Source: Methanimicrococcus sp034006575
GTDB taxonomy: Archaea > Halobacteriota > Methanosarcinia > Methanosarcinales > Methanosarcinaceae
Direction: 5' to 3'
DNA length: 5,491 bases
NCBI GenBank assembly: GCA_034006575.1
Contig: JAVESN010000099.1
Coordinates: 1 to 5,491, forward strand
The notes beneath the pieces were generated by a model. That model made no database searches, had not been told where the DNA came from, and was given only the letters and a program-made list of their open reading frames with translations. Below are positions 1 through 4,802 of this stretch, piece after piece. Numbering within the stretch: position 1 is the first letter of the stretch; each line of letters opens with the position of its first letter. The translations under genes and the position numbers were made by a program.

Positions 1-262
1 CCTTTCTTCTTTTTTTCTTTTTTCCGTTTTAATTTGGTTTTTCAAGCCGTTCTTTATTTTTCGCCGAACCCCTCTTTTATTTTTCATCGGACCGGTGTCG
101 TTTTTCTTTTTTCTTTTTGATTTTTTTGAGTTGCGGCACTTTTTTTCTCTTTTTTTGTTTTTTGACTCAAAAACCACGTTTTTTATCTGTCAGGATTGTT
201 CGTTTACATTCCTCTATTTTTCTTATTTTAATCCCTGAAATCAAATAAATTTTAGCCTTTGT
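1..262. other. T-rich non-coding stretch, no gene seen
   Basis: This stretch is dominated by T runs broken by single C or G residues and has no convincing reading frame on either strand. Its first 30 bases (CC, T and C runs) resemble the pyrimidine array at 4425-4589. Archaeal RNA polymerase stops at oligo-T tracts on the non-template strand, so this may be the terminator zone of a + strand gene just upstream of the window; that is inference. A possible long-range stem pairs TTTTTGAGT at 123-131 with ACTCAAAAA at 165-173 across a T-rich 33-nt loop. The stem is AT-heavy and may be chance. Confidence 0.5.
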
Positions 263-271
263 CTTTATATA
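263..271 (+). promoter_or_regulatory. distal TATA box candidate for mtaCB
   Basis: CTTTATATA fits the archaeal TATA consensus, and a second match, TTTTATATAT, lies at 278-287. The purine-rich BRE expected just upstream is weak. With the usual spacing of about 25 nt, transcription would begin near 293-310 and mtaC would have a leader of roughly 200 nt. Long leaders are known for methanol methyltransferase operons in Methanosarcina, so the distance does not count against it. The choice between this and the proximal box at 443-448 is unresolved. Confidence 0.5.
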
Positions 272-436
272 TGTATTTTTTATATATTATGTGGTCGAAT
301 AGGATTCTCTTTTTTTGTTAAGCCTGTTTTTCATTTAGAATGTCATTTAACATCGCTGCTCAATAATTACAACGCCTTTGTATTTTTTGCGTAAAACTTA
401 ATAACTATATTGTGAATTTACATTTGCTTTACCCTG

Positions 437-486
437 ACAAAATTTATAGGGCTGTATTTACGACTTCCCGTTGTGTGAAATTTTGT
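437..486. repeat. 9-bp inverted repeat in the mtaC leader/promoter
   Basis: ACAAAATTT at 437-445 is the exact reverse complement of AAATTTTGT at 478-486, with 32 nt between the arms. The left arm overlaps the proximal TATA box and the right arm ends 8 nt before the mtaC ribosome binding site. It could be a spaced operator, or an RNA stem if transcription begins at the distal promoter. In such AT-rich DNA a 9-bp match can arise by chance. Confidence 0.35.
443..448 (+). promoter_or_regulatory. proximal TATA box candidate for mtaCB
   Basis: TTTATA is preceded by GACAAAA at 436-442, which is close to the archaeal BRE pattern with one mismatch. Transcription would start near 470-475, leaving a leader of about 30-35 nt before the mtaC start at 506. 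The core is shorter than at the distal site but the BRE is better. It overlaps the left arm of an inverted repeat, which would be a natural place for regulation. Confidence 0.4.
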
Positions 487-493
487 TTAAAGC

Positions 494-500
494 AGGATGA
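494..500 (+). promoter_or_regulatory. ribosome binding site deciding the mtaC start
   Basis: AGGATGA lies 5 nt before the ATG at 506 and partly matches the archaeal anti-Shine-Dalgarno complement. The in-frame ATG at 497 lies inside this element, with GG immediately against it, so it has no usable ribosome binding site. Confidence 0.6.
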
Positions 501-505
501 ATAAA

Positions 506-1282
506 ATGTTAGACTTTAAAAAAGAAGATATTTCAGACGTCCTTATCAGATACAACGTGGCTATGGAAAAAACCATGACCCCTGATGAGGCCGCAGAACA
601 GCTTTATCCGAAAGATCCGCTCTACAAAGCAGTGGCTGTTGCAATCTATGACGGCGAAGAAGACGATGTCATCGATGCTCTTGACGCTCTTTTGGATGCA
701 GGCAATGATCCGCTTAAACTCATTGATGACGCGCTTCTCCCGGGGATGGGAGTCGTTTCCGCTCTTTATGACCAAGGTATCATTTTCCTCCCGAACGTTA
801 TGATGTCCGCTGACGCCATGCTCGAAGGAATAGACTACTGCAAAACCAAAACCGCAGAAATTCCGGAAGCCAAAGGAACCGTCGTTTGCCACGTTGCAGA
901 AGGCGACGTTCACGACATCGGTAAAAACATTGTCGCGGCTCTTCTTCGAGCAGACGGCTTTAATGTCGTTGACCTCGGCCGTGATGTGCCGACAGAAGAA
1001 GTTCTCGCAGCCGTTGCAGAATACAAACCTGTTATGATTACAGGAACGGCTTTGATGACCACAACCATGTACGCGTTTAAAGAAGTGAACGATAAACTCG
1101 TTGAAAAAGGATACAACATTCCGTTCGCATGCGGCGGCGGTGCTGTTAACCAAGAATTCGTTGAAAGCTTCGGCCTCGGCGTTTACGGTGAAGAAGCTGC
1201 AGAAGCACCCAAATTTGCAAATTACATTTTAAAGAATGGTGCAAACATCGATAAATTAAGAGACGAATTCCACTTCCACTGA
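506..1282 (+). CDS. mtaC: methanol corrinoid protein MtaC
   Basis: Corrinoid-carrying subunit of the cytoplasmic methanol:coenzyme M methyltransferase system. Its cobalt accepts the methyl group of methanol through MtaB and passes it to MtaA. Residues 1 to about 120 form the helical cap domain; about 124 to 258 form the Rossmann-like B12 domain. The full B12 signature is present: D134-x-H136-x-x-G139, then T181-A-L183, then G210-G211. His136, the predicted lower cobalt ligand, has the same number as in Methanosarcina barkeri MtaC. I chose the ATG at 506 over the in-frame ATG at 497 because it gives 258 residues, begins MLDF like the M. barkeri protein, and has a properly spaced ribosome binding site. 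It is followed after 12 nt by mtaB, forming an mtaCB operon in the Methanosarcina order. The frame is intact and coding composition matches mtaB. Function is very secure; isozyme number cannot be assigned. Confidence 0.96.
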   Translation: MLDFKKEDISDVLIRYNVAMEKTMTPDEAAEQLYPKDPLYKAVAVAIYDGEEDDVIDALDALLDAGNDPLKLIDDALLPGMGVVSALYDQGIIFLPNVMMSADAMLEGIDYCKTKTAEIPEAKGTVVCHVAEGDVHDIGKNIVAALLRADGFNVVDLGRDVPTEEVLAAVAEYKPVMITGTALMTTTMYAFKEVNDKLVEKGYNIPFACGGGAVNQEFVESFGLGVYGEEAAEAPKFANYILKNGANIDKLRDEFHFH

Positions 1283-1287
1283 GGAGG
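1283..1287 (+). promoter_or_regulatory. strong ribosome binding site of mtaB
   Basis: GGAGG begins one base after the mtaC stop codon TGA (1280-1282) and stands 7 nt before the mtaB ATG. This is the strongest Shine-Dalgarno match in the window and fits high translation of a second cistron on a shared transcript. Confidence 0.85.
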
Positions 1288-1294
1288 CAATAAT

Positions 1295-2680
1295 ATGGCA
1301 ATTAACAGATACACAAAAATGGCATACGCAAATGCAGATGAAATGGTCTTTGGAAAATGTAAGTTCCCCGTCAAAGCCGGCCTCGGCATTGAAATCGGCG
1401 CGGGCTACACAATTCCCGAATTAAACTACGCTCCCAGACCGCAATCAAGCGTTTCGACAGAAGCACTCGTTAAAGAGTATGAAAGAATTACAAAAGACTC
1501 CATGGCCAGAATCGTCCAAATCGGCGCGCCGGCAATCATTCTTGAAACCGAACACGTTCAACAATTGACCGTTAAACCGGCCGTCGGCGCGGAAGTGGCT
1601 CATGTCCAAAAATCCATTTTGGAAGAATACCATGAAGAATACGGCGTGAAATGCGCTCTCAGACACACCATCGCCGACTTAAGAGAAGACCGTGAACATT
1701 TGGCTCTTCGCTCTAAGGCCTCCGACATTTTGGAATCTTTTGACCAATGTGCCGCGCAAGGCGCTGACCTTTTGTCCATCGAATCCATGGGCGGAAAGGA
1801 AGTCTTTGACTACTCCATCGTTCGTGATGACACGGCCGGCATTCTTTTCTCAATCGGTGTTCTCGGCACAAACGACATGGATTTCCTCTGGCAGGAAATT
1901 ACAAAAATCGCAAAGAAAAACAATGTCGTTTCTGCCGGTGACACAGACTGTTCGCAAGCAAACACGGCTATGTTTATCGCCGGCGGTCTCCTTGACAAAA
2001 ACTTGGCTCACACCACAGCCATCGTCGCTCGCTGTATTTCAGCCGCAAGATCTCTCGCCGCATACGAAGCAGGCGCGACCGGTCCCGGTAAAGACTGCGG
2101 TTACGAACACATCATTATCAAAAGTATTGCAGGCATTCCGATTTCCCAAGAAGGAAAAACCTCCACATGCGCGCACTCCGACGTCATGGGCAACCTTACG
2201 ATGCAGTGCTGTGATATGTGGTCTAACGAATCTGTTGAATACCACGGTGAATTCGGCGGTACAACCGTTCAAGTTTGGGCAGAATCCCTTGCTTACGACT
2301 GTGCTCTTATGAACACGGCCTTAAAAACAGGCAATGAGAAAATCTTAAGAGATTTGTTTACGCTTTCTGACAAATACAGAGACCCGCAAGGCTATGTTTT
2401 AGCGTACGACAACGCTTACCGCATCGGTGAAGCTATCGCCGCAAACGGCAACGACCCGTACCTCCGATCCAAAGCCGCCGCAGAAGTCTGCTGCCAAATC
2501 GTTCAAGAAGGTGTGGACAGCGGCAAACTCATTCTTACAAAGTTCGAAACCAACGCTTTGAACAAAGTCAAGACTGACCTTGCAGCCCTCCCGGCCGAAA
2601 GCGCTAAGTTCATCGAACAATGCATGAACAAATACACCAAAGAAGTTCCGGTCTTCATGCCCGAAAATTACAGCTTGTAA
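1295..2680 (+). CDS. mtaB: methanol:corrinoid methyltransferase MtaB
   Basis: Zinc enzyme that activates methanol and methylates the Co(I) corrinoid of MtaC, the first step of methanogenesis from methanol; it acts in the cytoplasm as a MtaB-MtaC complex. The protein is 461 residues, the usual family length, and is expected to fold as a TIM barrel. The three zinc ligands established for M. barkeri MtaB (Glu164, Cys220, Cys269) correspond to Glu163 in LSIESMGG, Cys219 in GDTDCSQ and Cys268 in GKDCGYEH, each offset by one residue. All are intact, so the enzyme should be active. The start is the ATG 7 nt after a strong GGAGG; no alternative is needed. It lies 12 nt downstream of mtaC and is the last gene of that unit, since a hairpin and T-tracts follow about 30 nt after the stop. 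No frameshift or unusual composition is seen. Confidence 0.96.
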   Translation: MAINRYTKMAYANADEMVFGKCKFPVKAGLGIEIGAGYTIPELNYAPRPQSSVSTEALVKEYERITKDSMARIVQIGAPAIILETEHVQQLTVKPAVGAEVAHVQKSILEEYHEEYGVKCALRHTIADLREDREHLALRSKASDILESFDQCAAQGADLLSIESMGGKEVFDYSIVRDDTAGILFSIGVLGTNDMDFLWQEITKIAKKNNVVSAGDTDCSQANTAMFIAGGLLDKNLAHTTAIVARCISAARSLAAYEAGATGPGKDCGYEHIIIKSIAGIPISQEGKTSTCAHSDVMGNLTMQCCDMWSNESVEYHGEFGGTTVQVWAESLAYDCALMNTALKTGNEKILRDLFTLSDKYRDPQGYVLAYDNAYRIGEAIAANGNDPYLRSKAAAEVCCQIVQEGVDSGKLILTKFETNALNKVKTDLAALPAESAKFIEQCMNKYTKEVPVFMPENYSL

Positions 2681-2689
2681 ACAAACAAT

Positions 2690-2703
2690 CTGTGATAACA
2701 CAG
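2690..2703 (+). other. short hairpin just after mtaB
   Basis: CTGTG and CACAG form a perfect 5-bp stem around an ATAA loop, 9 nt after the mtaB stop codon. With the larger hairpin that follows it makes a tandem pair in the 3' untranslated region. It may contribute to termination or to protecting the 3' end of the mtaCB transcript, but it is small enough to be incidental. Confidence 0.35.
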
Positions 2704-2711
2704 GTACTTTT

Positions 2712-2762
2712 AATCTGTATGCAGCTTTGCTGTATACAGGTTTTTTACCTCTTATTTTTTTT
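2712..2762 (+). terminator. hairpin plus T-tract terminator of mtaCB
   Basis: CTGTATGCAGC at 2715-2725 pairs with GCTGTATACAG at 2729-2739 as an 11-bp stem with one G-U wobble and a TTT loop. Flanking bases at 2712-2714 and 2740-2742 can extend it by up to three pairs. T6 (2741-2746) and T8 (2755-2762) follow. This has the form of a bacterial intrinsic terminator. In archaea the T-tracts alone can suffice, so the hairpin may instead stabilise the transcript end. Position, strand and tract all fit the end of the mtaCB unit. Confidence 0.8.
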
Positions 2763-2875
2763 AGCAAAAACGATTTTTACAAAAATATTTTTACAGATTT
2801 TTTTTTTACAGAATTGTTTTTATAATTTCTTTAGTTTTATATTTTTCTTCGTCTATATCTGTCGAATCAGTCTCA
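2763..2875. other. T-rich spacer with spaced TTTTTACA repeats
   Basis: There is no gene here. The stretch has a T10 run (2798-2807) and three copies of TTTTTACA at 2774-2781, 2788-2795 and 2803-2810, spaced 14 and 15 nt apart. The T-tracts probably add backup termination for mtaCB. The spaced octamers may reflect low complexity alone. Confidence 0.4.
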
Positions 2876-2883
2876 TTTATATA
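2876..2883 (+). promoter_or_regulatory. TATA box of the MATE transporter gene
   Basis: TTTATATA is an exact archaeal TATA-box core located 103 nt before the ATG at 2987. A start near 2905-2910 would leave a leader of about 80 nt. The upstream BRE is not obvious. Its presence after the mtaCB terminator indicates that the transporter gene is transcribed separately. Confidence 0.6.
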
Positions 2884-2922
2884 CTACTTTGGGTTAGTCT
2901 GTTTCGCTATTTTGTTTTTAAC

Positions 2923-2946
2923 TTTAATCTTTATTTTTAATCTTTA
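2923..2946 (+). repeat. 11-bp tandem direct repeat in the MATE leader
   Basis: TTTAATCTTTA occurs at 2923-2933 and again at 2936-2946, a 13-nt period. It lies just downstream of the predicted transcription start of the transporter gene, where an archaeal repressor could block polymerase. Low sequence complexity makes chance a real alternative. Confidence 0.4.
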
Positions 2947-2976
2947 ATTTTCAAAACAAGTCGGCAATTTACTTTT

Positions 2977-2981
2977 GGTGG
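2977..2981 (+). promoter_or_regulatory. ribosome binding site deciding the MATE start
   Basis: GGTGG, containing the GGTG part of the archaeal Shine-Dalgarno sequence, lies 5 nt before the ATG at 2987. The in-frame TTG at 2975 and GTG at 2978 overlap this element and are therefore unlikely starts; the ATG at 2996 has weaker support. Confidence 0.55.
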
Positions 2982-2986
2982 CCCTT

Positions 2987-4402
2987 ATGAGTGAGATGAA
3001 ATCAATTTCGGGAGGCAGTATTCTCGGGACGGCGGATGTTAAAAAACTTTTGTTTAAATTTGCGGTTCCCAGTGTTATTGCGATGCTTGTCGGCGCTCTT
3101 TATAATATTGTTGACCAAATTTTTCTCGGCCAAAGCATCGGAATGCTCGGAAACGCGGCAACAAACGTTGCTTTTCCCATCATCACGATTGCCGTTGCGT
3201 TTGGTCTTTTGTTCGGTGTCGGCGGCGCTTCAAATTTTAACCTCTTCATCGGCGCCGGAAATAAGGAGCGTGCTCGAGTCGTTATCGGGAATGCTCTTTC
3301 TTTGTTGGTGCTTTCCGGGTTGGCGGCTTCTGTTTTGATTCATTTTTTCGCCGAGCCGCTGACAACATTATTCGGTGCGACAGATTCCGTTTTTCCATTG
3401 GCTTATGAGTACATCTCCATTGCGTCTTTTGGTTTAATTTTTTTAATTTTTTCGACCGGGGCAAGCAGCATTATTCGAGCGGACGGGAGTCCGAAATATT
3501 CCATGTATTGTTTGCTGTCCGGCGCGATTTTAAATATATTTTTGGCCGCCTTATTCATATTCGGATTTCAATGGGGAATCGCGGGCGCGGCGTGGGCAAC
3601 GGTTATCAGTCAATTCGTTTCCTCTATGATTGCGCTGGTTTATTTCAGAAAAATGAAATCCGTTTCTCTTCGGCGGGATGACTTTATTTTAAAATCGTCC
3701 GTCGTCAAACCGATTCTTTATCTCGGAGCGTCCAGCTTTATGAATCAAATCGCAATGCTCGGCGTTCAAGTCGTTCTCAACAACGTCGCGATATTTTACG
3801 GCGCAACATCCGTTTACGGAAGCGAGATCCCGCTTGCCATTTCGGGGATTGTCTCAAAAGTCAGCATGATTTTCATTTCCATCATTATCGGAATTTCTCA
3901 AGGGGGGCAACCGATTGCCGGATACAATTACGGCGCTAAAAATTACGGCCGCGTCAAAGAAGTTTTCAAATTGGTCATCGGAATTTCAATGGTCATCTCC
4001 GTCATTTCTTTCGTTTGTTTCCAAGTGTTTCCGCTTCAAATCATTCGAATTTTTGGGGACGGCAGCGATCTTTATTTTGAATTCGCGGTTCGTTTCTGCC
4101 GAATTTATTTGTTCATGATGTTTGTCATCGGTATTCAGCCGGCATCTTCCATTCTCTTTACCGCCATCGGAAAATCCTCCAAAGGCATTTTTTTGGCCAT
4201 GATCCGGCAAGTGGTTTTATTAATTCCGCTCTTGATTCTTCTTCCCATGCATTACGGCATTGACGGCATCTTATACGCCGGCCCGATTTCCGACGCGGTG
4301 GCGGCGGGCGTTGCGTTTACTTTCGTTTATTTGGAAATGAAAAAATTAACGGTTTTGGAACGAAACGAAAAGGAAAAACGACAAAAAATAAGCGCGGTTT
4401 AA
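2987..4402 (+). CDS. MATE-family efflux transporter
   Basis: Membrane antiporter of the multidrug and toxic compound extrusion family, which exports organic cations or other small molecules in exchange for Na+ or H+. The 471-residue product is close to the usual length of about 450 and shows around 12 hydrophobic segments in two halves. The first half has YNIVDQIFLGQ (39-49) and SSIIRADGSPKYSM (160-173). The second has GGQPIAGYNYGAKNYGRVK (306-324). These motifs are typical of the MepA-like/DinF-like branch. The tail (about 451-471) is charged and cytoplasmic. I start at ATG 2987 because GGTGG is well placed before it; TTG 2975, GTG 2978 and ATG 2996 are alternatives. The gene has its own TATA box and lies between mtaCB and mtaA, without any known role in methanol metabolism. 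The family call is secure; substrate and coupling ion cannot be read from sequence. Confidence 0.9.
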   Translation: MSEMKSISGGSILGTADVKKLLFKFAVPSVIAMLVGALYNIVDQIFLGQSIGMLGNAATNVAFPIITIAVAFGLLFGVGGASNFNLFIGAGNKERARVVIGNALSLLVLSGLAASVLIHFFAEPLTTLFGATDSVFPLAYEYISIASFGLIFLIFSTGASSIIRADGSPKYSMYCLLSGAILNIFLAALFIFGFQWGIAGAAWATVISQFVSSMIALVYFRKMKSVSLRRDDFILKSSVVKPILYLGASSFMNQIAMLGVQVVLNNVAIFYGATSVYGSEIPLAISGIVSKVSMIFISIIIGISQGGQPIAGYNYGAKNYGRVKEVFKLVIGISMVISVISFVCFQVFPLQIIRIFGDGSDLYFEFAVRFCRIYLFMMFVIGIQPASSILFTAIGKSSKGIFLAMIRQVVLLIPLLILLPMHYGIDGILYAGPISDAVAAGVAFTFVYLEMKKLTVLERNEKEKRQKISAV

Positions 4403-4424
4403 TTTCCGCCGTTTTTTTCTTTTT
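4394..4424 (+). terminator. likely terminator of the MATE gene
   Basis: GCGG (4394-4397) can pair with CCGC (4406-4409) across an 8-nt loop containing the TAA stop codon, followed by T7 (4412-4418) and T5 (4420-4424). The A6 run at 4383-4388 could also pair with the T7. The stem is short, but oligo-T tracts are what archaeal polymerase mainly responds to, and the long pyrimidine array that follows would reinforce termination. Confidence 0.5.
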
Positions 4425-4589
4425 CCTTTTTTCTTTTTCTTTTTACCTTTTTTCTTTTTCTTTTTCTTTTTACCTTTTTTCTTTTTCTTTTTACCTTTTT
4501 TCTTTTTCTTTTTCTTTTTACCTTTTTTCTTTTTCTTTTTCTTTTTACCTTTTTTCTTTTTCTTTTTACCTTTTTTCTTTTTCTTTTTA
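4425..4589. repeat. polypyrimidine minisatellite, seven 21/27-nt units
   Basis: Seven contiguous units start at 4425, 4446, 4473, 4494, 4521, 4548 and 4569. The short form is CC, T6, C, T5, C, T5, A (21 nt). The long form has one extra C-T5 block (27 nt). The order is short, long, short, long, long, short, short, and the units match their form exactly in this sequence. Size steps of one hexamer suggest slippage inside an older amplified unit. The + strand is pure pyrimidine except for one A per unit. It lies between the MATE stop codon and the mtaA promoter and carries no plausible gene. It may act as an extended archaeal terminator, or simply be an unstable simple repeat. Confidence 0.92.
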
Positions 4590-4603
4590 TTTGTTTTCTT
4601 TTT

Positions 4604-4657
4604 CATTTTCATTTTCATTTTCATTTTCATTTTCATTTTCATTTTCATTTTCATTTT
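4604..4657. repeat. CATTTT microsatellite, nine copies
   Basis: Nine perfect tandem copies of CATTTT begin at 4604 and run every 6 nt to 4652-4657. The array is separated from the pyrimidine minisatellite by a 14-nt linker (4590-4603). The hexamer differs from the C-T5 building block of that array by a single T-to-A change, so the two arrays may share an origin. It ends about 30 nt before the mtaA TATA box. Copy number is likely to vary between strains. Confidence 0.92.
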
Positions 4658-4685
4658 TGTCTGTTTATTTGCCCCCCACAAAACA

Positions 4686-4692
4686 TTTATAA
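4686..4692 (+). promoter_or_regulatory. TATA box of mtaA
   Basis: TTTATAA is preceded by ACAAAACA at 4678-4685, a good match to the A-rich archaeal BRE. Initiation is expected near 4712-4716, leaving a leader of about 90 nt before the ATG at 4803. The leader contains the 8-bp palindrome ATCATGAT (4753-4760). AGGA at 4789-4792, 10 nt before the ATG, is the likely ribosome binding site. Together these indicate that mtaA is transcribed from its own promoter. Confidence 0.6.
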
Positions 4693-4802
4693 TCGCATTA
4701 TCTTTTGATATGTGGGCTGTTAATTTACAATTGGCACCCGTAACTATTAATTATCATGATGTTATTCCTTATCTGATTATTTTTTTAAAGGACTGAAAAA
4801 GT

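Noticed and set aside
281..505. Cobalamin riboswitch or other known riboswitch in the mtaC leader
   Set aside because: I could not recognise a B12-box or any other conserved riboswitch core; the leader is AT-rich with only one modest inverted repeat.
533..1153. Long minus-strand open frame opposite mtaC
   Set aside because: The + strand frame is an unmistakable MtaC with an intact B12 signature; the reverse frame has no recognisable domain and is a shadow of codon usage.
1692..2312. Long plus-strand alternative frame inside mtaB
   Set aside because: It lies wholly within the secure MtaB frame, and its product has no recognisable motif.
506..2680. Pyrrolysine (in-frame UAG) codons, as in methylamine methyltransferases
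   Set aside because: Neither mtaC nor mtaB is interrupted by a stop codon; both are full length, as expected for the methanol system.
2620..2940. Plus-strand open frame with a hydrophobic, Phe-rich product overlapping the end of mtaB
   Set aside because: It begins inside mtaB in another frame and continues through T-rich spacer, which naturally encodes Phe, Leu and Ile. It passes through the terminator hairpin and has no start signal.
4425..4657. CRISPR array
   Set aside because: Units are contiguous and low in complexity, with no unique spacers between repeats and no cas genes nearby.
4346..4681. Minus-strand open frame encoding a lysine-rich protein with Met-Lys repeats near its start
   Set aside because: It is produced by the T-rich arrays read in reverse; all repeat units are multiples of three so the frame stays open automatically. 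It has no ribosome binding site of note, runs antisense into the MATE gene and has no normal amino-acid composition.
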